Shown here in pieces: positions 1 through 8,837 of a stretch of 8,879 bases of DNA (its first letter is position 1; every line of letters begins with the position of its first letter). Origin of the DNA: Acidisarcina sp. (lineage in GTDB: Bacteria > Acidobacteriota > Blastocatellia > Pyrinomonadales > Pyrinomonadaceae); assembly GCA_021155145.1 (NCBI GenBank), contig JAJNPX010000505.1, positions 1 to 8,879 of the forward strand. The letters are read 5' to 3'. A program made the translations under genes and the position numbers. The notes below the pieces were generated by a model. It ran no database searches and was not told the origin of the DNA. It worked only from the letters and a program-made list of their open reading frames with translations.

Positions 1-385
1 CGTCGTAATGGTTCGCTTTGCCGATGGCACTGCCGGGCTTGGGCAGCTTTCCGCCGGTGACCTCGTGATTTCTTACTATCCTCAGCTCTTTTTTCACCTT
101 GAAGGTGTGCATTCCGTCGTGAGCGGCCGGCGTCGGGTTTCCGTCGGACATCAACCCCCGCACCCTTCCGATCACGTTGTACTCAAATCCGTCGGGTAGC
201 GAAAGGAACACTTCGCCCGTGTTCCGAGAGGGCCTCGGGGCGAGGGGTCCAAAACCGACGGCTTTCAGAGAGCTGATGTCACCGTTCTGCGCAAACGCCT
301 GATTCCTTGCACCAAGCCCGCTGCAAGCCAAACCCAGGCTGCCGGAAAAGGCGGCGAGATCCGAGAGGAATGTCCTTCTATCCAT
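1..385 (-). CDS. Tat-exported PhoX/DUF839-family protein (probable phosphatase), N-terminal part
   Basis: The first 128 codons of a minus-strand gene are open to the left edge, so the C-terminal part is missing. The protein begins MDRRTFLSDL, a twin-arginine motif (R3-R4, F6-L7), followed by a hydrophobic stretch at about 8-20 and a likely signal peptidase I site after A30-F31-A32. C21 has no proper lipobox, so a lipoprotein is unlikely. The mature part has LPDGFEYNVIG (63-73), DGMHTF (90-95) and IVRNHE (103-108). The last resembles the conserved (L)VRNHE motif of the PhoX/DUF839 family. In known members this is a calcium- and iron-dependent periplasmic alkaline phosphatase that releases phosphate from organic esters. 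Export by Tat in folded form fits a metalloenzyme. The metal-binding residues lie beyond the edge, so activity cannot be judged. No Shine-Dalgarno is seen before the ATG; the Tat motif fixes the start. Inference: phosphatase, or a related esterase of the same fold. Confidence 0.75.
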   Translation of the reverse strand, partial: MDRRTFLSDLAAFSGSLGLACSGLGARNQAFAQNGDISSLKAVGFGPLAPRPSRNTGEVFLSLPDGFEYNVIGRVRGLMSDGNPTPAAHDGMHTFKVKKELRIVRNHEVTGGKLPKPGSAIGKANHYD

Positions 386-394
386 ACAAGATAA

Positions 395-423
395 AAGATA
401 ATCTCACCATGTTAAGATTTCAA
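395..423 (-). promoter_or_regulatory. Candidate sigma70-type promoter for the PhoX-like gene
   Basis: On the minus strand TTGAAA (423-418) is followed after 17 nt by TATCTT (400-395). These match the -35 and -10 consensus at 5 and 4 of 6 positions. The predicted transcript would begin about 3 nt before the ATG at 385, so the mRNA would be nearly leaderless, which agrees with the lack of a Shine-Dalgarno there. The whole divergent region is only 52 nt (386-437), so any regulator bound here could affect the GNAT gene too. This is pattern matching in an AT-rich stretch and is only tentative. Confidence 0.3.
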
Positions 424-429
424 TAATTC

Positions 430-435
430 GAGGGG
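430..435 (+). promoter_or_regulatory. Purine-rich Shine-Dalgarno-like site of the GNAT gene, unusually close to the ATG
   Basis: GAGGGG ends two bases before the ATG at 438. The usual spacing is about 5-9 nt, so this site should be inefficient if it is the real ribosome binding site. No other in-frame start fits better, so the gene may be weakly translated. Confidence 0.4.
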
Positions 436-437
436 CA

Positions 438-938
438 ATGATAGCAATATTTCAGGCTGCGTCGGACAGCGACGTCGATAACGCAAGGCTTTTGTTTCGT
501 GAGTATCAGGAGTGGCTCGGCCTGAGCCTGTGTTTTCAAAACTTCGAAGAAGAGGTCGCCGGGCTACCGGGCAGATATGCGCCGCCTGAAGGCAGGCTTC
601 TGCTCGCCGCCGTGGACGGCGAAGTCGCGGGATGCGTCGCTCTCAGAAAACTCGAGGATGGCGTGTGCGAGATGAAACGGCTCTACGTTCGCACAGCGGC
701 CCGCGGTTCAGGGTTGGGAGTAAAGCTCATCGATGCCATTTTGGGGTCAGCCCGCTCGATAGGCTACGCAAGGATGCGGCTCGACACACTTCCCTCAAAA
801 ATGGGGAAAGCCGTGGACCTTTATCGATCGTACGGCTTCGTGCCGATACCCGCTTATTACCCGAATCCCGTGCCCGGTAGTATATACCTTGAAAAGGACC
901 TTGCCGAAGTTCACATACCCTGGCCGAAACTGCCCTGA
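438..938 (+). CDS. GNAT-family N-acetyltransferase
   Basis: A protein of 166 residues with the GNAT fold, which transfers an acetyl group from acetyl-CoA to an amine; the substrate cannot be read from the sequence. Motif A is clear: EMKRLYVRTAARGSGLG at 78-94, with the RGSGLG pyrophosphate-binding loop at 89-94. The region FEEEVAGLPGRYAPPEGRLLLA (36-57, key residues LPG, YAPP and GRLLLA) and the C-terminal RLDTLPSKMGKAVDLYRSYGF (key residues LDTLP and LYRSYGF) followed by PAYYPNPVPGSIYLEKDL are typical of a common cytoplasmic subgroup of about 160 residues. No signal peptide or membrane segment is present. It is the only plus-strand gene here and diverges from the PhoX-like gene. In-frame codons upstream reach a stop at 399-401 with no other ATG, GTG or TTG, so the start at 438 is secure. 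Its last 28 bp overlap the end of the opposing membrane-protein gene. Confidence 0.9.
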   Translation: MIAIFQAASDSDVDNARLLFREYQEWLGLSLCFQNFEEEVAGLPGRYAPPEGRLLLAAVDGEVAGCVALRKLEDGVCEMKRLYVRTAARGSGLGVKLIDAILGSARSIGYARMRLDTLPSKMGKAVDLYRSYGFVPIPAYYPNPVPGSIYLEKDLAEVHIPWPKLP

Positions 939-1714
939 TATGCATCGGGCGGCGGAGGTTCGCGGCGGAAATCGCTGGGGTTGAGATCGGGGAATACCTG
1001 CCGGTACGCGAACGCCCATGCTACCCAGATCACCGGCAAGACGAAGAAAACGCCGACGCAGAGCGCCAATACACCGACCAGAGCAAGCAGGAAGCTAAGG
1101 ATCGCCAGAACGATTATCCCGCCCACGTTTCCCCATGCGGCACGTCCGCTCAACTTGATCGCGTCGATCGGCCCGATGTTCTGCTCCATCGTGATCGGGA
1201 TCGCGAACGCGAACGTGATCGCCCATACGATCGAGAAGATCATCAAAACCACGGCGCCCACGATGATCACCACCAAAACACCGCTGGCGATAGCAAAATC
1301 AGGCCCGGGCGACTGAAAAAAGCTAGGGTCACCGCCGCGGCCGCCTTTTGTGAGAGCGTCCAGGCTGACACCCCCGATCCTGACCGACGCGTCAAAGCCC
1401 TGATAGATGATGCTCGGGATCGATTGGATCAAACCGACCACCATCAGCGGGACGAATTTTTCGAACCCCTTGAACATCATCCCGAATTCGACCGGCTCGC
1501 CCTTCATCGCCCTTAGAGCAACAAAATAGACGCCGCCCATCATCGGCCCAAGCAGGAAAACATTCGCGCACGGGATACATGAGATCGCGAACCAGGCGAG
1601 CAGCGAGATGCCCAGATAAAGGCCGTAATTTGGCTTGATCAGATTCCAGGCATTGCTGATACAGCCTGAGGCGTCGATCACGCCTTTGTAGAATTGCGGG
1701 TTTGGGTCGTACAT
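911..1714 (-). CDS. Multi-pass membrane protein of unknown function
   Basis: A protein of 267 residues that I cannot assign to a named gene. From the ATG at 1714 it begins MYDPNPQFYKG and has about six hydrophobic segments: roughly 32-47, 52-67, 87-105, 143-170, 197-220 and 222-238. A Gly/Ser/Pro-rich loop lies at about 123-139, and a soluble, proline-rich C-terminal tail (PPPP at 253-256) follows. The segment PITMEQNIGPIDAIKLSGRA (173-192) resembles the loop of several uncharacterised membrane families (DUF975-like and GPDPase membrane-domain-like), where a 'leader' residue pattern P-x-x-x-E-x-x-G-x-x-x-A-I-x-x-S precedes a helix pair. This is a likeness by eye only. The frame stays open upstream to 1825, but that stretch runs through the terminator of the preceding gene and reads as cysteine- and arginine-rich nonsense, so the shorter start is preferred. 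No clear Shine-Dalgarno is seen. The 3' end overlaps the convergent GNAT gene by 28 bp. Confidence 0.75.
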   Translation of the reverse strand: MYDPNPQFYKGVIDASGCISNAWNLIKPNYGLYLGISLLAWFAISCIPCANVFLLGPMMGGVYFVALRAMKGEPVEFGMMFKGFEKFVPLMVVGLIQSIPSIIYQGFDASVRIGGVSLDALTKGGRGGDPSFFQSPGPDFAIASGVLVVIIVGAVVLMIFSIVWAITFAFAIPITMEQNIGPIDAIKLSGRAAWGNVGGIIVLAILSFLLALVGVLALCVGVFFVLPVIWVAWAFAYRQVFPDLNPSDFRREPPPPDAYQGSFGQGM

Positions 1715-1782
1715 ATGGTTAGAAAATGCCAAACAGATTCTAAACGCGCGGTCGGGTCCTGACAAGGATATTCTGCAGAAAC

Positions 1783-1818
1783 AAAAAAGACACGGAGACC
1801 AGCGAGGGCCTCCGTGCC
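1783..1818 (-). terminator. Rho-independent terminator of the M28 peptidase gene
   Basis: On the minus strand CACGGAG (1816-1810) pairs perfectly with CTCCGTG (1797-1791). After one mismatch two more pairs form, closing a 6-nt loop at 1801-1806. The hairpin is followed by a run of six T on the minus strand (1788-1783). It begins about 26 nt after the peptidase stop codon and ends before the ATG of the membrane protein at 1714. The membrane-protein gene therefore either has its own promoter in about 1715-1782 or depends on read-through. Confidence 0.8.
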
Positions 1819-1842
1819 GGAGCAATTAGCCTAACCCGACGA

Positions 1843-3570
1843 TCATTGTGCGACGGGTTTGCGCGGCATCATCTCGTCCATCATCGCCGATTGGTAGACA
1901 AAAGCTGCCATTATCGTCGCCGCCTGCTTCATATCCTCGGCCTGAATACGGTCGTAGTTGTCCTGGTTGGAGTGATGGGTACGGGTGTCGTACTCGATCT
2001 CGTCCTGGATGAACTGGAAGCCGGGAAGGCCGATGCGGTCGAATGAAAGGTGGTCGGTACCGCCGGTGTTCTGCATCGTCAACGTCGTTGCCCCCATGTC
2101 ATTGAAGGGCCGCAGCCACGCTTCGAAGTAGGGGCGAACGGCCGCATTGCCCTGCATATACACGCCGCGGATCTTTCCGGTCCCGTTGTCGAGATTATAA
2201 TAGACCGATAATTTATCGTATTCGGGTTTGGTCTCGAGCGTGGGTTTGGGTGCGTCTGCCGCCTGCTGGCCAAAGCCACCGCCGCCGGTCATCGTCCCGA
2301 ATTTTTGGCTCACGTATTCGCGCGACCCGTTCAACCCCTGCTCCTCGCCGCTCCAAAGGGCTACGCGGATAGTGCGGCGCGGCTTAAGGCCCGATGCGAG
2401 CAGAATGCGGACGGCCTCCATCGCGACGGCACAGCCGGCAGCGTTGTCGGTGGCACCGGTGCCCGCATGCCACGAATCGAGGTGACCGCCGAGCATCACG
2501 ATCTCGTCCTTGAGCTTTGGATCGGTCCCGGGAATCTCGGCAACCGTGTTGTATCCCATCAGATCGTCGTCGTAGTACTGGGCCTGGATATTTACGGTCA
2601 TCCGCGGTTTTGCGCCTTGCTGGATCATACGGACGATGCGGTTGTAATCTTCGGTCGCCATCGTCATCTGCGGCAGCATGCGCGATTCATTTTCTTTGTT
2701 ATACGCAGCGCTGCGTCCGCGTGCAGCGGCGCCGGTCGGTGCCGTCTCGCCGGCAGGAACCGGGGCCGGTACGGCAGAAGCGGAAGATACGAACACGGTT
2801 CCGCCGCTGCCGATGCGGCTGTTGTCCACTATCACGGCGGCACCTTCCTCCAAAACGAATCCGCCTATCTTTTGGGCGACCTGAAACTGTCGGATGCGGG
2901 CCTGCTGTTCGGGGGTCGGCTCTGCGGGCCGATTTGCCTGCGGCGCGCGGCCCTGCACGGCGGCCGGAGCCGATGCCATCTTCGCAAGTTGCTCGTCGCT
3001 CCAACGTTCGGCGTTGGGCTCAAATTCCGCTTTCAGTTCACGAGGTTTGGAGATAAAAACGATCTTTCCGGCCAGTTTTCCCTTGTACTTTGCAAAATCC
3101 TCATCGGAATTGATGTCGAGGTAAACGACGTCTGCGGTGACCGCTCCTTTAGTGCTCGGCGACCAGGCCTTTGGAAATGAGATCACGGGATACGAGGTCG
3201 GCTCGTTGACCTGTGCGCTAAAGCTCTTGAGCGCCCATCCGCGGCCGAACGGCCCCCAGGGCTCGAGCTTTGCGTTCTGCATACCCATTTTTAGCATTGT
3301 GTCCCGGGTCCACTCGTTCGCCCTTTTCATATTGGGTGAATTCGTAAGGCGCGGCCCGATCACGTCGGTCAGATAACTCAGGGTATTCATGATCTGTGAC
3401 CGGTTCATACCCTCATCTTTGATCTTGGCGATCACGTCATCGGGGGCGGTATAAACCTTCTCGGTCCTGACCGGTGCTGTCGAGCTTTTTTGTGCCGATT
3501 GAGCGAGGGCAAGGGTAGGAAACAGTAATGCGTAGGCAAATAGGACGCCTAAAAACTTACGACGAAGCAT
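1843..3570 (-). CDS. Secreted M28-family zinc aminopeptidase with PA-type insert
   Basis: A protein of 575 residues from the ATG at 3570. A Sec signal peptide, MLRRKFLG then a hydrophobic core, ends at ALA (21-23) before QSAQK. It should act in the periplasm or outside the cell, removing N-terminal residues from peptides. The M28 zinc ligands can be followed: H363 in GGHLDSWH, D375 in GATDNAAG, E409-E410 in WSGEEQG (E409 as catalytic base), D461 in YYNLDNG, and H532/H533 in THHSNQDNYD. The motif TGGTDHLSF (502-510) is also typical. A protease-associated-type insert covers about 140-290 and holds Pro/Ala/Gln-rich low-complexity stretches at about 200-225 and 268-290. A Gly/Ala-rich insert at about 427-452 interrupts the catalytic domain, between the EE motif and the D461 ligand. 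Family members are usually about 450-560 residues, so the inserts account for its size. The frame is open 19 codons further upstream, but AGGAG at 3585-3581 and the signal peptide fix the start at 3570. A terminator follows the gene. Confidence 0.92.
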   Translation of the reverse strand: MLRRKFLGVLFAYALLFPTLALAQSAQKSSTAPVRTEKVYTAPDDVIAKIKDEGMNRSQIMNTLSYLTDVIGPRLTNSPNMKRANEWTRDTMLKMGMQNAKLEPWGPFGRGWALKSFSAQVNEPTSYPVISFPKAWSPSTKGAVTADVVYLDINSDEDFAKYKGKLAGKIVFISKPRELKAEFEPNAERWSDEQLAKMASAPAAVQGRAPQANRPAEPTPEQQARIRQFQVAQKIGGFVLEEGAAVIVDNSRIGSGGTVFVSSASAVPAPVPAGETAPTGAAARGRSAAYNKENESRMLPQMTMATEDYNRIVRMIQQGAKPRMTVNIQAQYYDDDLMGYNTVAEIPGTDPKLKDEIVMLGGHLDSWHAGTGATDNAAGCAVAMEAVRILLASGLKPRRTIRVALWSGEEQGLNGSREYVSQKFGTMTGGGGFGQQAADAPKPTLETKPEYDKLSVYYNLDNGTGKIRGVYMQGNAAVRPYFEAWLRPFNDMGATTLTMQNTGGTDHLSFDRIGLPGFQFIQDEIEYDTRTHHSNQDNYDRIQAEDMKQAATIMAAFVYQSAMMDEMMPRKPVAQ

Positions 3571-3580
3571 TTTCGTGATT

Positions 3581-3585
3581 CTCCT
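3581..3585 (-). promoter_or_regulatory. Shine-Dalgarno site that sets the peptidase start
   Basis: AGGAG on the minus strand ends 10 nt before the ATG at 3570. It decides between this start, which gives a clean signal peptide, and the in-frame ATG at 3627, which would put 19 charged residues in front of the signal peptide. Confidence 0.7.
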
Positions 3586-3602
3586 GAAAAAGCGGATTTC
3601 GA

Positions 3603-3642
3603 ATATTTGACCTTTCGAGTACTTCAAATATACCCGAAAGGT
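3603..3642 (-). repeat. Two overlapping 8-bp inverted repeats upstream of the peptidase gene
   Basis: On the plus strand ACCTTTCG (3610-3617) and CGAAAGGT (3635-3642) are perfect inverted copies; after one mismatch GTA/TAC extend the stem around a 9-nt loop. A second perfect pair, ATATTTGA (3603-3610) and TCAAATAT (3624-3631), uses part of that inner sequence. The second arm of the latter pair lies inside the loop of the first, so the two hairpins exclude each other in RNA. Neither is followed by a T-run on the minus strand, so this is not a standard terminator. It lies between the methyltransferase stop (3662) and the peptidase ATG (3570). It could be an attenuator-like leader, an operator, or chance. 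Confidence 0.55.
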
Positions 3643-3661
3643 TTCAAAAACTTGAATCGGA

Positions 3662-4243
3662 TCAGATCGTGGACCAGGTCAGTGTATATGCAGGCGGGAC
3701 ATTTTTGAGCACTATCCGGCTTCGGTTCGACTTTCCGTACAGGTTTCGCATACGCTCCCTTAGCTTAAGTGCCGGGGGCAGATAATAGCCGTGTGCGTAC
3801 TGGAAGAGACGCAGCGTGCAGCCGTCATTCATAAAAAGGTCTATTTGCCCGTAGATCTGCTCTGCAACGTGCCGCGGGAGGGAGACAAAGGGCAAACAGC
3901 AGACGAGATATTTGACCTTGCCGAGGCCCGTTTCCTTGTGGATCTTATACGCGTCGCAGGCGTTTCCCTCGATGATCTTCAGATTCGGGTACGCCAGCCT
4001 GAGGCTTGTGTGGAGTTTCGGGTCGAGTTCGAGGCCGAGATACGAATCGCCGTCGGGCAATATAGGTTCGATGAACTTTGTGATCGCCCCCGTCCCGACG
4101 CCGAGTTCGAGGATGATGTTGTCTCTATCGGGCTCGAGGCCGCTGACCATTATCTGTGCAAGTTCCGGCGAGCTGGGCGCAATGGCCCCGACCTTTCCGG
4201 GGTTCTTTAAGAAGGCCCGCAAAAACTGAAGGTTCTCGTTCAT
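3662..4243 (-). CDS. SAM-dependent methyltransferase, phospholipid N-methyltransferase (PmtA)-like
   Basis: A protein of 193 residues with a class I Rossmann methyltransferase fold. The N-terminus FLRAFLKNPGKVGAIAPSS (7-25) is the hallmark of the COG3963 group, which includes the bacterial phospholipid N-methyltransferase PmtA; members are about 190-210 residues. SAM motif I is ELGVGTGAIT (46-55), an acidic residue at the end of strand 2 is E72 in GLELD, and CCLPFVSLPR (115-124) occupies the place of the motif IV loop. In known PmtA enzymes the reaction is stepwise N-methylation of phosphatidylethanolamine toward phosphatidylcholine. The same fold is close to the KsgA/Erm rRNA adenine dimethyltransferases, and the LPF tripeptide does not settle the substrate. 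No signal peptide or membrane helix is seen. The start lies 4 nt after the topA stop codon with no strong Shine-Dalgarno, so translation is probably coupled to topA. Confidence 0.8.
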   Translation of the reverse strand: MNENLQFLRAFLKNPGKVGAIAPSSPELAQIMVSGLEPDRDNIILELGVGTGAITKFIEPILPDGDSYLGLELDPKLHTSLRLAYPNLKIIEGNACDAYKIHKETGLGKVKYLVCCLPFVSLPRHVAEQIYGQIDLFMNDGCTLRLFQYAHGYYLPPALKLRERMRNLYGKSNRSRIVLKNVPPAYTLTWSTI

Positions 4244-4247
4244 CTAA

Positions 4248-6773
<2,526 letters not shown>

Positions 6774-6779
6774 TGATTT

Positions 6780-7607
6780 TTACTGCCCTGCTTTTCGCTG
6801 TTCGATGATGGCGCGTGCCTCATCCAAAGTCATACCTTCCAATTCGTTCTCGAACCAGGCCTCTTCGGCCGGATCAAAACTGTGCAGCTCCTCGATGGTC
6901 TCATCATACATTCGTGCGAAGATCTGAACAGTACGCTTCTCCTTATATTGTTCGCCTTCCGGGGCCTTCAGGTCGAAGCTCACCTTAGTAGAACCCAGCT
7001 CGATGTGGACGTCTGAGATCCGATCTGAATTCGGACGGCTCATTATCTTGCTCTTTGCCGTTTCGAGTTCCGCATCGCTCAACGGCGGCTCCAATCCCAA
7101 CATTCGCCGATAGGCGTGGCAACGGTCACTGCCCGCGTCAAAGTCTCGGCAGACGAACGGACGATCCGAATAGACCGTGCAGCCGACGCCTTCGCCTGGA
7201 GCGGTCCGCAGATTCGCACAAAATCCGTTTTCCGGATCGCGTGGAATAACTTGCCCGACTGCAACATCCTCGGCACCGTCAAGCACGATCTCCCACACTT
7301 CATCGAGCTTTGATGCTTCGCCCGGAAGCGTCGGCACAATTCCGGCGAACATACAGCACGCACCGCAAGTGACGCAATCGGGTATCGGCTCGGTGTCGGG
7401 CGTGATCTGCCGCTCAGAATAATACTTCGACAAGAACCGGACCGAGATCTGCGGTTCGACGGCCATTGTTTCCACGACGCCGGAAAGCTCTGTGATCCGC
7501 TCGCAAAAGCTGCTTTTCGTCAGCCGTGTGATCTGCACCAGCCGCTCCACAGTTCCTCCGTCGTCGTCAAAAAAAATGCCAGCCGCATCGAAAAAAGCGT
7601 CTGACAT
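6780..7607 (-). CDS. YkgJ-type CxxCxxCC cysteine-cluster protein with N-terminal extension
   Basis: A protein of 275 residues from the ATG at 7607. The core matches the UPF0153/YkgJ (CxxCxxCC) family: CVTCGACC with C78, C81, C84 and C85, then C130, C143 in GCTVYSDRPFVC, C153 and C163. These eight cysteines probably bind zinc or an iron-sulfur cluster; the family has no settled biochemical role. About 75 residues precede the core and about 100 follow it, more than the plain YkgJ domain (roughly 80-120 residues). I do not recognise either part; the tail ends in an acidic helix-like stretch. No signal peptide or membrane segment is present, so it is cytoplasmic. GAGG at 7617-7614, 6 nt before the ATG, supports this start over the upstream in-frame TTG at 7643. 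An internal ATG at 7466 would remove 47 residues and cannot be excluded. The gene ends 6 nt before topA and lies 92 nt after dprA. Confidence 0.85.
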   Translation of the reverse strand: MSDAFFDAAGIFFDDDGGTVERLVQITRLTKSSFCERITELSGVVETMAVEPQISVRFLSKYYSERQITPDTEPIPDCVTCGACCMFAGIVPTLPGEASKLDEVWEIVLDGAEDVAVGQVIPRDPENGFCANLRTAPGEGVGCTVYSDRPFVCRDFDAGSDRCHAYRRMLGLEPPLSDAELETAKSKIMSRPNSDRISDVHIELGSTKVSFDLKAPEGEQYKEKRTVQIFARMYDETIEELHSFDPAEEAWFENELEGMTLDEARAIIEQRKAGQ

Positions 7608-7613
7608 CCCTGG

Positions 7614-7617
7614 CCTC
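7614..7617 (-). promoter_or_regulatory. Shine-Dalgarno site that sets the cysteine-cluster protein start
   Basis: GAGG on the minus strand is separated by 6 nt from the ATG at 7607, the normal spacing. The longer in-frame reading from TTG at 7643 adds 12 residues without a better site. Confidence 0.5.
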
Positions 7618-7699
7618 AAGCACCTGCCGCAAAAACCCGTCAATGCGATGCTAGACCTTAAGACATTATCTCAAACTCGTCAACCCCTGAAATTCGGCC

Positions 7700-8830
7700 C
7701 TATATCTTTCGGGCGTAATTCTTGCCGGGAAGAACGCGGATCAGGTCTCTAATGTCGAGTCCGACAAGAGCGGCATTCAGGTCGCCGAACGACAGCCCGC
7801 TTTCTTCCAGCAACACATCTATATGTATCGAATCATCGACCGGCAGCAGGGGCCAGATCGCTCGTTCGTGGTCGCTGAGATCGGAAGGTGCGGGGCCGGT
7901 TACCCGGTCGCTATCGCTCCCGGTTCTGACGTCTTCGATCTTTGGCGGCAGGATCGCGGCGGCGATCTCGCTCGGGAGTTCGGCGACCACGTCCTGCCAT
8001 TGCTGAACCAGCTTCGCACCGGCCTTTATCAAATAGTTCGTCCCGTAGGAATTGCCGGATGTGATGTTTCCGGGCACCGCCATCACTTCGCGGTTCTGCT
8101 CCATCGCAAGCCGTGCCGTTATCAAAGATCCGCTTCGCTCGGAAGCTTCAACGATCAATACACCCAGGCTAAGCCCGCTTATGATTCGATTGCGGTATGG
8201 AAAGTTGTCCTTGAGCGGCGGCGTGCCGAGCGGGAACTGCGTGAACAAGGCCCCTCCCTTATCAATGATCTCATCCGCAAGCCGTGTGTTCTCTTTAGGA
8301 TAGACCGAATCGAGCCCGGTCCCGAGTACGCCGATCGTGCGGCCCTTTGCTTCGATCGCGCCGCGATGCGCCGACGTATCGATACCGCGTGCGAGTCCTG
8401 AGACGATGGTGATGCCGCGAGCCGCAAGCTCGCGCGAGAGCATTTCGGCGGAGTTCTTGCCGTAGGTCGAACAGTTTCGCGAGCCAATGACGGCGACGCT
8501 CGGTTGTTCGAGACAGGCCTGCCAATCGCCGCGAACGTATAGCGTGATCGGCGGATCGTCGATCTGTCGGAGAAGGTCTGGATAGCTGCCGTCGTCGAGT
8601 ATCAGAATGTCGCCGCCCGCTTGCTTGACCCGCTCCAACTCATCAAGAGCCTTGTCATGAAACTCGCGCTTCATTATGCTCTCGATCGTCTCCGGCCGAA
8701 TCCGCAGCGACTCAAGCTCCGTCCGTCGTGCATCAAACACCGCCGACGCCGAGCCGAACCGCTCCAAAAGTTTGGTCGCAGCTCTTGGCCCAACACCAGG
8801 CGTCATGTTCAAGGAAATCCACTCTTTCAT
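7700..8830 (-). CDS. dprA: DNA-processing protein DprA (Smf)
   Basis: A protein of 376 residues, the normal length for three-domain DprA. An N-terminal helix-hairpin-helix/SAM-like part includes LNMTPGVGPRAATKLLERFG (7-26). The central Rossmann-like domain (about 75-285) has the family motifs VIGSRNCSTYG (114-124), IVSGLARGIDTSAHRGAI (142-159), GVLGTGLDSVYP (167-178), FPYRNRIISGLS (210-221) and ASERSGSLITARLA (229-242). A C-terminal winged-helix domain covers about 313-376. In transformable bacteria DprA binds incoming single-stranded DNA, guards it and loads RecA; it is also kept in species not known to be competent. A variation from many homologues is FTQFP at 196-200, where SEFP or SEYP is common. 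Both of the next two genes downstream lie on the same strand. No Shine-Dalgarno precedes the ATG; a heptamer repeat occupies the space instead. The N-terminal residues still fit the family, so the start is kept. Confidence 0.96.
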   Translation of the reverse strand: MKEWISLNMTPGVGPRAATKLLERFGSASAVFDARRTELESLRIRPETIESIMKREFHDKALDELERVKQAGGDILILDDGSYPDLLRQIDDPPITLYVRGDWQACLEQPSVAVIGSRNCSTYGKNSAEMLSRELAARGITIVSGLARGIDTSAHRGAIEAKGRTIGVLGTGLDSVYPKENTRLADEIIDKGGALFTQFPLGTPPLKDNFPYRNRIISGLSLGVLIVEASERSGSLITARLAMEQNREVMAVPGNITSGNSYGTNYLIKAGAKLVQQWQDVVAELPSEIAAAILPPKIEDVRTGSDSDRVTGPAPSDLSDHERAIWPLLPVDDSIHIDVLLEESGLSFGDLNAALVGLDIRDLIRVLPGKNYARKI

Positions 8831-8837
8831 CGTCGTA

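Noticed and set aside
1715..1825. N-terminal extension of the membrane protein by 37 codons from an upstream ATG.
   Set aside because: The stretch includes the hairpin and T-run that end the peptidase transcript, and its translation is Cys/Arg-rich and unlike the rest of the protein.
2305..3180. Long open frame of 291 codons on the plus strand, opposite the M28 peptidase gene.
   Set aside because: It is antisense to a gene with a complete set of catalytic motifs, shows no recognisable domain or signal, and is the kind of frame that GC-rich codon use produces on the opposite strand. Other shorter antisense frames over topA, dprA and the peptidase are dismissed for the same reason.
3571..3627. 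Start of the M28 peptidase at the upstream ATG at 3627.
   Set aside because: It would place 19 residues before a clear signal peptide and would translate across the Shine-Dalgarno sequence that suits the ATG at 3570.
3603..3642. H-type pseudoknot or riboswitch formed by the interleaved inverted repeats.
   Set aside because: There is no linker between the third and fourth arms, so both full stems cannot form together, and no known riboswitch core was recognised. The site is kept only as two alternative hairpins.
7608..7643. TTG start at 7643 for the cysteine-cluster protein.
   Set aside because: The ATG at 7607 has a properly spaced GAGG, and the extra 12 residues add nothing recognisable.
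7655..7683. Promoter for the cysteine-cluster gene: TTGACG (7683-7678) with TAAGGT 17 nt on.
   Set aside because: The -10 element matches only 3 of 6 bases, and the alternative TGAGATAAT is too close to that -35 element. The evidence is too weak to list as a feature, although a promoter in this 92-nt gap is possible.
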